DNA from: Burkholderia thailandensis E264
GTDB lineage: Bacteria; Pseudomonadota; Gammaproteobacteria; Burkholderiales; Burkholderiaceae
DNA: 64,000 nucleotides
Direction of reading: 5' to 3'
Assembly (NCBI RefSeq): GCF_000012365.1
Contig: NC_007651.1
Location: 2,666,001-2,730,000, forward strand
The position numbers and the translations under genes are program-made. The notes under the pieces were generated by a model. It had not been told where the DNA came from. It saw nothing but the letters and a program-made list of their open reading frames with translations, and did not search any database. Numbering within the stretch: the stretch's first letter is position 1; the number at the start of each line of letters is the position of its first letter. This document shows, piece by piece, positions 1 through 10,400 of the stretch.

Positions 1-1449
1 CTCGCAGGCGATCCGCCATTCGAACGCGCCGCGCGACATCGCGAGCGTGTATGCGACATCCGCGAGCGGCGGCCGCTCGCGCTCGAGATGATCCGCGAGA
101 TCCCGCGCGAGCCGCCGCACAGCCGCCTCGGAACGCGCCGACAGCAAGAGCGGCCACGGGCCGCCGGCGTCGCCGCCGGCCGCGTCGGGCTGCGGCTCGG
201 CGGCGGACTCCAGCACGAGGTGCGCGTTGGTGCCGCCCATGCCGAACGAGCTGACGCCGGCACGCCGCGTGGCATCGGGCCACGGGCGTGCGGCGGCGTT
301 CACGAAGAACGGCGAGTTCGCCAGGTCGATGCGCGGATTGGGCTCGTGAAAATGCAGCGATGGCGGAATCACGCGATGCTGCAGCGCGAGCACCGTCTTG
401 ATCAGCCCCGCGATGCCGGCGGCCGCGTCGAGGTGGCCGATGTTCGTCTTGACCGAGCCCAGCGCGCAAAAGCCCTGCCGCGCCGTACCTTGCCGGAACG
501 CGGCGGCCAGCGCCTCGAATTCCACCGGGTCGCCCAGCGCCGTCGCGGTGCCGTGCGCCTCGATCATGCCGATCGAATCGGGCGGCACGTCGGCCAGCAC
601 TTGCGCTTCGCGAATCGCGCAACGTTGCCCGTCGACGCCGGGCGCGGTGAAGCCGACCCGGCGCGCGCCGTCGTTGGAGACCGCGCTGCCGAGAATGACC
701 GCGGCGACGGGGTCGCCGTCGGCCAGCGCGTCGTCCAGACGGCGCAGCACCACGGCACCCGCGCCGTTGCCGCCGACGGTGCCGTTGGCCTCGCGGTCGA
801 ATGCGCGGCAATGGCCGTCCGGCGAGCCGATGCCGCCGGGCTCGTGGCGGTAGGGGCGGCGTTGCGGCGTGGTGATCCGAACCCCGCCGGCGATGGCCGT
901 GTCGCATTCGTCGGCGAGCAGCGCCTGAACGGCCAGATGCACGGCGACGAGCGATGTCGAACAGGCGCTCGACACCGAGACGGCCGGGCCGGTGCAACCC
1001 AGCAGATAGGCGAGCCGCGACGGCAGGAACGACGGCTCGTTGGAGAGCAGCAACGACAGATCGTCGTGCAGCGCCGACGGCACGAGATTGCGAATCAGGT
1101 ATTCGTTGAAACCGGCGCCGGCAAATATGCCGGTGCGGCCCGGCAGCCGCCTCGGATCGTAGCCGGCGCGTTCGGCCGCCTCCCATGCGCATTCGAGCCA
1201 TACGCGATGCTGAGGGTCCATCCGTTCGGCTTCCCGCGCGCTGAGCCCGAACAGCGCCGCGTCGAACCCGGCGACATCGTCGAGGATGCCCGCGGCATGA
1301 ACCTCGTACCCGGCGTCGGTCGGCGTGACGGGGCCGAAGAACGTGACGGACTCGACGCCGTGCACCAGGTTGTCCCAGAACTGCTCGGGCGAGCTCGCGC
1401 CCGGAAACCTGCAACCCATGCCGATGATTGCAACGTGCGGAGTGCTCAT
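1..1449 (-). CDS. tdpC2: Polyketide synthase, N-terminal ketosynthase part (tdpC2-like), truncated by window edge
   Basis: Only the first 483 codons lie in the window; the gene continues beyond base 1. The N-terminus reads straight into a beta-ketoacyl synthase domain (VAIIGMGCRFPG). The active-site Cys is in ACSTS (about residue 163), the first catalytic His in EAHGTATALGD, and the second in the GHLDAAAG motif. The sequence then enters the post-KS linker. The ATG overlaps the NRPS stop codon (ATGA), so the two are translationally coupled. A KS directly after a C-A-T module would extend the aminoacyl-peptide by one malonate, which is how a statine unit is built in the FK228/spiruchostatin/thailandepsin family. 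The gene name is assigned from cluster layout; KS identity is certain, but the downstream domains cannot be seen. Confidence 0.85.
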   Translation of the reverse strand, partial: MSTPHVAIIGMGCRFPGASSPEQFWDNLVHGVESVTFFGPVTPTDAGYEVHAAGILDDVAGFDAALFGLSAREAERMDPQHRVWLECAWEAAERAGYDPRRLPGRTGIFAGAGFNEYLIRNLVPSALHDDLSLLLSNEPSFLPSRLAYLLGCTGPAVSVSSACSTSLVAVHLAVQALLADECDTAIAGGVRITTPQRRPYRHEPGGIGSPDGHCRAFDREANGTVGGNGAGAVVLRRLDDALADGDPVAAVILGSAVSNDGARRVGFTAPGVDGQRCAIREAQVLADVPPDSIGMIEAHGTATALGDPVEFEALAAAFRQGTARQGFCALGSVKTNIGHLDAAAGIAGLIKTVLALQHRVIPPSLHFHEPNPRIDLANSPFFVNAAARPWPDATRRAGVSSFGMGGTNAHLVLESAAEPQPDAAGGDAGGPWPLLLSARSEAAVRRLARDLADHLERERPPLADVAYTLAMSRGAFEWRIACE

Positions 1450-4400
1450 TCGTGTTCCCTCTCGATCTTTTGACGGCGTTCCATGGTCCGGCGGCGGCGG
1501 CGCAGCGCGCGCTCGTCCGGTTCGTCGGCGGTGGCTTGGCGGGTTTCGCCGGCGGCGATTTGCGAAGCGATCGCGGCGATCGTGGGCTGCTGAAAGAGAT
1601 CGACCACGCGCAGACTTTCGGCGCGTGGCAGGCGGGTGCTCATCAGGCCGTGCGCCCGAACGATCGCGAGCGAGTCGCCGCCCGCGTCGAAGAAGTTTTC
1701 ATCGATGCCGATTGCCTCGCGGCCCAGCACCTCGCACCAGATCGCGGCGAGCGCTTCTTCAAGCGCGTTGCGCGGTCCCTGCGCCGGCGCCGTCGGCGCG
1801 GCCTCCCGGGGGAGCGCCCGCCGGTCGATCTTGCCGTTCGCCGTCAACGCGAATCCGTCGACCCGAATCAGTGCCGACGGCATCATGCTGTCCGGCAGCC
1901 TCTGCTTGAGTGCCGTGCGAACCCGTTGCGCATCCATGTCGGCGGCCGCCACATACCAGGCCACCAACTGACGGCCGCTTGCGCCCTCGCGAACGTCGGC
2001 CACCGCGCCGCCGATTCCCTCCAGCGAAGACAGCGCGCACTCGATCTCGCCCAGCTCGATCCGGTAACCGCGAATCTTGACCTGTCGATCCGCCCGGCCC
2101 AGCGACTCCATACGGCCGCCCGGCAGGAATCGTCCCAGATCCCCCGAGCGGTACATTCGCTCGCCGGGCCGATACGGGTCCGCGACGAACCGCTGCGCCG
2201 TCAGCGCTTGCGCCCCCAGATAGCCGGCCGCGATGCCTTCGCCCGCAACGTGAATCTCACCCACGGCTCCCGGCGGCACGAGGCGCCCGTGCCGGTCCAG
2301 CAGATAGATTCTCTGGCCCGGAAACGGCCGTCCGATGGTCACCGGCTGGCCGCGCTCCAGCGGCTCGAACGTCGTGATCACCGTTGTCTCGGTGATGCCG
2401 TACACGTTCGCGATGCGCGGGTATTGGGCGGGATCGGCGCTGGCCGGCAGCGAGGCGTGATAGGTTTCGCCGCCCACGACCGCCCATCGCAGCCGCACGC
2501 CTCGATGCGGCACCGCCACGAGCTGCTGGAAGGCCGCCGGTGTCTGGCACACGATCGTCGCGCCTTCCGTGCGCAGCAATTCGTGAAACGCTTCCGGCGA
2601 ACGGGTGACCCAGTACGGCACGGGCACCACCGTCGCGCCCGTCATCAGCGGATACCAGATCTCCAGGATCGAGTAGTCGAACGCGTAGGAATGGAAGGCC
2701 GTCCATACATCGGTTTCGCTCAGCGCCATCCGCTCGCGCAAACCATCCAGGTGCATCACGTCGCCGTGCCGCACCATCACGCCCTTTGGCCGGCCGGTCG
2801 ATCCCGACGTATAGATCACGTATGCCAGATCGTCCACCGTCGCCTGATGTGGCGTGAGCGCCGCGTCAGGCGTGACATCGAGTTCCGCCAATTCGACCTG
2901 CCGCACCGCGCCGCACCATGCCCCGCCGCCTCCGATCACCATCAGCGGCTGCGCGTCCTCGATCACGAGCGCCTTGCGTTCGTCCGGCCAGTCGGGGTCC
3001 AACGGCACGTAGGCGGCGCCGCTTGCCAGAATCCCGTACATCGCGGCGATCGTCTCCATCGTCCGCTCGCCGACTATCGCGACACGCCCGCCCACGCCCA
3101 CGCCTTGCCCCTGCAGCCAAGCCGCCATTCGTCGGCCCCGCGCCGTCAGCTCCGCATAACTGAGCCGCCGATCGCCAAGCCGCAACGCCGTAGCTTGGGG
3201 CCGCGCAACGGCCTGCTCGTCGATCCGCTCGACGATGGTCCGGCACGGCGGCGGCAACGCCTGGTCCCCGCCGCTCCAGTGAAACAGCAGCGTCTCGCGC
3301 TCGGTGTCATCGAGCATCGCCGCCGCCAGGTCGCCGACCGTCGCCGCCCGCGCCGCCGCGTTCAACAGCCGCGCCAGATGGCCCGCCACCTGCGCGATCG
3401 ACGCGCGCTCGTAGCGCGCCGGGTCGTACAGCAACGTCAGCTTCAAGCACCCGCCTTCCGGCACCGCCACCACCGTCAGCGGCCAGTTCGTGCGCTCCAC
3501 CGTACGCACCGACACCACGCCGATCCCGCCTCCGAGCAAATCGCTCGGCTTCGCCATCGGATAGTTCTCCACCACCACGAGCGTATCGAACAGCCGGGCA
3601 CCGCGTTGCGCCCCGCCCCAGCCCTCGATCTGCGCAAGCGACACCGCGCCCGCCTCCTCCCGTCTCGCCTCCGCCTGCATCACCGATCTCAGCCAGGCTC
3701 CCAGCGGCGCCTCCGCGTCCACCTTGATCCGCGCCGGCCGCGTCTCGATCAGCACCCCCACCATCGACTCGCTGCCGCTCACTTCCGCCCGGCGTCCCGA
3801 GCTCGTCATCCCGAACAGGACATCGTCGCTTGCGCCGTAGCGGCTCAGCAGCACCGCCCAGCATCCGGCCACCACGCTCGCGAGCGTCACCCGCTCGCGC
3901 TTCTCCAGCGCTTCCAGCGCACCGCGATCGACTTCGACCATGACCGGCGCGCCGTCTTCGCCGCCCGGCGATGGCGTCGGCAGCACCAACTCGCGCGTGC
4001 CTTCGAAATCGCCCAGTTCCGCCCGCCAGAAGCCCTCGCCGGCGCCTTGCTCCCAGATCGACCGAGACCACGCCACATAGCCGCTGAACGGGCTGCGCGG
4101 CGGCCGCTGCGCCACCTCGCCCGCCACCCGGGCCGCATACGCGCGCACGAGGTCGCCGATCAGCAGCGACAGCGACCAGCCGTCCAGCAGCAGATGGCTG
4201 TACGTCACCACCAGCTCCCATCGATCCTCGTCCGTTTTCAGTAGCGCGCAGCGCAGACATGGCGCCGCGCGTAAATCCAGTCCCCGCTCGCGATCGGCAC
4301 GCAGCCACGCGTCCAGATCCAGCCCCCGCGGCCACGACTCCTGCTGCCACGGCACCGACACCGACGTGTGCACCACCTGAACCGGCTGCGCCACCCCCTC

Positions 4401-7400
4401 CCAATGAAACGAGGTACGCAGCACCGGATTTGACGCGACCACGTCGCTCCAGGCGTTCCTCAGCGCCTGTTCGTTCACGGCGCCGGCGAGCGTGCAGGTC
4501 AGTTGCTCCACATACATCCCGTCACCGCCGAGCGCGTGGTACAGCATCCCCTCCTGCATCGGCGTGAGCGGGTAGGCGTCCTCCACGTCGATGCTCGACG
4601 AATCGCCGACCGCCGTGCGGGAACCCAACTCGTCCAGCGTCGTGCGGATGTCGTCGAGCAGGCTCGCGATGGTGTCGTCGCGATGCGCACGGGGGTTGTA
4701 TTCGATACTCACGTTCAGTGAGCCGTCGATGATGGCCGCCCCCACGTCGAGCAGATGCGAGCGTGGTGTCGAAGGCGCGCGGTCGTTTCCGATCCCGGCG
4801 CGCAGCAGTCGCCATTCCCCCGCCGTGGCCTCCAGTCGTCCGAGAAAGTTGAACAACAGCGGGCGCGGCGACCAGTCGGCTCGCCCCGTCAGATAGCGCA
4901 GCGCCTGATAATCGGCGCCGTGCGCGCTGCTCGACCGGATCGCCGCGCGCACGCTCAGCAGCGTTTCCTTGAACGTCCCGCCGCGAATCACGGTCGGCAT
5001 GATGGTCGTGAACCAGCCCACGGTGAACGGAACCTCCGGATCGTCGGCGAAACCGTTGCGTCCGTGCGACTCCAGATCGATCACGACTTCGTGCCGGCCG
5101 GACCAGCGCATGATCGCGCCGGCGACAACGGCGGCCGTCACCTCGTCGATGCGATAGCCCTCGGCAACGGCAAAGCCGCTGATGATCCGCGACGTGGTCG
5201 CCCTGTCCAGCACGCAGGATTGTTCGCCGGATGCCGCCACGTCGCCGGCGTCGTCCGTGCCGTCGAGCGGCAGCGACTCGGACGATGCGGCGCCGCCGAG
5301 CAATTCGTCGATCAGGCCCGCGGGCGCCGCGGCCGCCCAGTCGATGCGACGCCGGGTCCAGCGCCGCATCGTGGTCGGCACGGCGCCAAGATCGTTGCCC
5401 GCGCAAAGCGAGGCAATCTGGTCAATGACGATCTGCCAGGACACCGCATCGACGGCGAGATGATGCGCGACGAGCAGTAGGCGCCGCGAATCGTCCGGGA
5501 ATTCGAGCAGCCCGGCGGCGAGCAATGCGGCGTGCTCGATGCGGATCGACGCCCGCAATCGATCCGCGACCTCGTCAACCGCATCGTCGTCGCAGACGGC
5601 AAGCTTCACGGTTTCAAGGACGGGCGTCACCCGCTGGCTCACCCGCTGCCGCCATTGCCCCTCTTCGCGAAAGTAAGCGGTCCTCAAAGCCTCGTGAATC
5701 GTCACGAGCGTTCCCAGCGCGCCGCGAATGGCCGAGGCTTCGATCTGCGGCGGCACCTGCAGCAGGACCGATTGGTGGAACCAGTCGGGCTCCCGCGGTT
5801 GCTGCAGGAAGAACCAGCGAGCCATCGGCGGTAACGGAGCGGCGGTTTCGCCGTCCGGTTCGGCAACATCGGTGGCGGCTCCCGCGGCGGCCGCGATTTT
5901 GGCAATCGTCTGCAACTGGAGCACGTCGCGGGGCATGATGTGAATCCGCTGCTCCCGTGCGCGAGTCACGATGCGAATGGCAAGCATCGAGTCGCCGCCG
6001 GCGTCGAAGAAATTCTCGTGAACGTCGATGGCTTCGCGCCCCAGCACCGCTTGCCAGATCGACGCGAGTGCCTTCTCGACGACGTTCCGCGGCCCCTCGG
6101 CCGGCGATGCCGGTGCACGCACCTGCATGAGTGCACGTCGATCGATCTTTCCGTTCCGGGTCAACGGCACGCTGTCGATCGAGACGATCGACGCAGGCAG
6201 CATGTATGGCGGCAGGCGCCGCGCGAGCGCGTCGCGAATCTCGGCATGGTCCAGCACGGCGTTGGCGCGGGCCACTACATATGCCGCGATCGTCTGGCGC
6301 CCATGGTGCTCGACAATCGTCGCGACGCCGCGCTCAACGCCGGGCGCCGCGCCGAGCGCCGCCTCGATTTCGCCGATTTCGATGCGAAAGCCGCGAATCT
6401 TGACCTGATCGTCGACGCGCCCGAGGAATTCGAGGTTGCCGTCGGCGAGCACCCGCGCGCGGTCTCCGGTGCGGTACATCCGCTCACCCGGCACGTGCGG
6501 ATCGGCGACGAAGCGATAGGCGGTCAGGTCCGGCTGGCCGAGATAGCCGCGCGCGACGCCCGCGCCGGCGATCCAGAGGTCGCCGGGCACGCCGATCGGC
6601 AACGGTCGCAGCGACGACGACAGCACGTACAGCCGCTGCCCCGGGAGGTGCCGCCCATAAGGCACGAAAGAGGCGTCGGGGGGAAGGTGGCGCGTGTCGT
6701 AGTAACACGACCAGATCGCCGCCTCGGTCGCCCCGCCGAGAGCGATCACGTGCAGTTCGGCGGTCGCGGCTTCTCGGATTCGCGCGGGCAGACTGACGGG
6801 CACGCGGTCACCGCTCAGCATCACGAGCTTCAGCGAGGGCGGCAGCTTTCGCCCGCTGTTGCGGCACTCGAGCAGCAGCAGTTCCATCACCGCCGGCACG
6901 GACTCCCACACCGTCGCCCGCTCACGCTCCATCAGGTCGAGCCAGACGTGTGGCTCGACGTTCGACGATTCCGGCGCCAGCACGACCGCGGCGCCCGCCG
7001 CGAACGCGCCGAAGAAATCGAACACCGACAGGTCGAATCCCACGGACGACACGCACAGCAGCCGGTCGGCCGGGCCGATCGCGTAACGCCTGAGAATGCT
7101 CTCGATAGTCAGCGAGGCGGCACGATGGTCGATCATCACGCCTTTGGGCTTGCCGGTCGAGCCGGACGTGAACATCACATAGGCGAGATCGTCGAGCGCG
7201 ACCGTCGGAGGCGCGACATCGGCGGCTGCGGCCTCGTCGACGAGGATCACCCGCGCGTCGATGCCGTCGAGCGCCGCGGCGAGTGCGCGCGTCGTCAGCA
7301 CGTAGTTGAGCGTGGCGAGCACGTCGCGCATGCGCTCCGGCGGCGTCGCCGGATCGATGGGCACATACGCGCAACCCGCACGCATCACGCCGGAATACGC

Positions 7401-10400
7401 GGCGATCGCGCCGACCGAGCGCGGCAGCAGCACCGCAACCGGTTCACGCCGCGCACCAGCCGCAACGACCGCGCCGGCCACGCGGCGCGTTTCCGCCGCC
7501 AGTTCGCGATACTGCATGCAGCCCTCGGCGCAGATGATCGCGGGCGCGAGCGGCGTGAGCGCGGCGTGGCGCTCGATGCCGGCGTGCAGCAGATAACCGT
7601 CGCCTTCCGGCGGCGTGGCGTTCAGCTCGTGAATCAGACGCCGCTCCTCTTCCGGCGGCAGGATGGACAGGCTCAGGATCGGCCGTTGCGGCTCGCCGGC
7701 CAATGCCTCGACCAGGCCCCGCATGGCAGTCGACAGATAGGCGGCAATCCGGGCCGGGTCGATCCCGGCAACTGTCTGGGCGGTCAAGCCAAAGCCCTCG
7801 CCCAGGTCATCCACCGAGAGCGTCACCGGATAGGTGGTGCGCTCCTCCGAGTGCAGCTGGCGCATTCCCTCCCAGGTCCCGTCGGCGATGCCAGCGGTAC
7901 TGTGGCGATAATTGAGCAAGGTGCTGAACAGCGGCAGCGGCGGCACCACCCCGCTGCAGCGCTGAACCAGCGACAGGGGCGCTTGCTCGTGTTCCAGCAG
8001 CCGCGCCAAACCGTGGTGGGCGGCCCCAACCGCCTCCTGCACGCTGCGCTCCGCCAGGCATATCCGTACCGGAAGGGTATTGATAAGCACGCCCATCACC
8101 CGATCGGCGCCGGTCAATTCCCGCAGACGACCCAGCAGCACCGACCCGAAGACCACGTCGTCGCGGCCGCTGGTCTGCGCGAGCACCTGGGCCCAGCCGA
8201 CATGGAACAGCACGCCCGGACTCATACCCAACCGCCGCGCCTGATTGCGAATCGCCCGAGCCAGGTCGTCGGCCAGCGCGAGATGGGCCTCGGTTATGTC
8301 CTTTCCGTCGTCCCGTGCCTCGAGCACGCCGAAGGGAGCGGTCGGCTCATCGACGTCGCCGAGCACCTCGCGAAAGTAGGTCTCGTGCACATCCGCCGGC
8401 ACGCTCGTGACTTGCGCGATGAAGTTTCGGTAAGGCAGCGCCGCCGGCAGGGCCTCGGCCCGCCCGTGCAGAATCGCGGTGATTTCGGCGACGACGAGCT
8501 CCAGCGTCAGATGGTCGGCGATCAGATGGTGGAAGGTCAGCGCCAGCAGCCACTCGTCCCGCTCCGGATCGCGAGCGATGTCGAGCGCGAACAGCGGCGC
8601 ACGGCTCAAGTCGAGGCGGCGCTCGCGCGGATCGGTATGCTTCAACAACTGGGCGGGAACATCGCCCTCCTCCGCGGGACTGAAGATCTCGGCGTGCAGT
8701 GCCGCCTGACGCCAAACGACCTGAACCGGCTGCGACAGCTCCTTCCAGCAGGCGGCGGTGCGCAGGATGTCATGCCGATCGATGACCTGTTGCAAGGCCG
8801 CGAGAAAGGCATCGAGGCGCGCGCGGGTATCGAACGCCAGCAGGCTGCGCAACAGATAGGCATCGCCTTGCGTCTGCTGCAAATGATGAAACAGGATGCC
8901 TTCCTGCAGCGGCGCCAGCGGATAGATGTCCTGCACATTGGCCGCCCCGCCGGGAACCGTATCGACGACGGCGTCGATCTCGGCCTGGGAAAGCGCAACC
9001 AACGGCAGCATGGCGGGCGTGATGGCACGGCAACCGGCGGGGATGCGGTTGGGCGGCACCGCAAAAGCGGGCGCGTCGCCGCGCCGGGTGTCGATCGCCT
9101 GAGCCAGATCGGCCAGGACCGGCGCGACGAACATGCTGCGCACGTCGAGCGACCAGCCGAGGTCCCGCAGCCGCTCGATCATGCTGACGACCAGCATCGA
9201 ATGGCCGCCGAGCTCGAAGAAATGGTCGTGACGGCCCACCTGTTCCAGGCCCAGCAGGTCCTGCCAGATCCGCGCCAGCGCGGTTTCCACTTCGCCCGTC
9301 GGCGCTTCATAGCCACGGGACACGACCGCCGTTTGATCCGGCGCCGGCAGCGCCTTGCGGTCGAGCTTGCCGTTCGGGGTGAGCGGGAGCGCGTCCAGCA
9401 TCACGAAGGCGCTGGGCAACATGTGCTCGGCCAGTTGCCCGGCGAGTTGCCGACGCAATTCGGCCGGGACGAGCGCAACACCGGACTGCGGCAGCACATA
9501 GGCGACCAGGCGTTTGTCGCCCGGCGTGTCTTCGCGGGCGATCACCACCGCGTCGCGCACCCCGTCGCATCGCGCGAGGCGCGCCTCGATTTCGCCCAGC
9601 TCGATGCGCAAGCCGCGGATCTTGACCTGGAAGTCGTTGCGACCGAGGTACTCGATGGTGCCGTCGGGCAGCCAGCGCCCGAGGTCGCCGGTCCTATACA
9701 TGCGCGCGTTCGGGGCGGCCGCGAACGAATCGGACACGAAGCGTTCGGCGGTCAGCTCGGGACGGTTCAGATACCCCCGCGCGACGCCGGCGCCGGCAAT
9801 GTGAATCTCGCCCGCCACGCCGATCGGCACCGGCTGGCCGTGAGAATCCAGGATATAGATCCGGGTATTGGCGATCGGGCGGCCGATCGGCGCCGCGCGA
9901 TCGTAATCCCGCATGTCGAGATAGGACGTACTGAAGACGGTCGTCTCCGTCGGCCCATACCCGTTAACCACGATCAGCTCGGGCAGCAGCCTTTCAAGCC
10001 GATAAAGGTCCTTTTCACGCAGCGGTTCGACGCCGACCAAAATGCGACGAAGCGACAGCGAGGCTACCAGCTCATCCGAATACTCGCGCAAGCGCCGAAC
10101 AAGAAATGGCGGCAGATACGCGACCTCGATACGTTGCGCGATCAACCATTGAAAGAAACCGTCCGCACTGATGCGCAGGCGATCCGGCACAACATGGACC
10201 GTGCCTCCCATCGCGAGCGACATGAATATCTCGAAAACGCAAACATCAAAGCCGAAGCTGGTCCAGCAACACGTGCGCGCCTGGCCGACTCCCGAAAAAT
10301 GCTGCCGATTGGACTGGATCAAATTGACCAGATTGCCGTGCTCTACCATGACCCCCTTGGGCTGCCCGGTGGAGCCCGAGGTGTAGATCACATACGCCAG

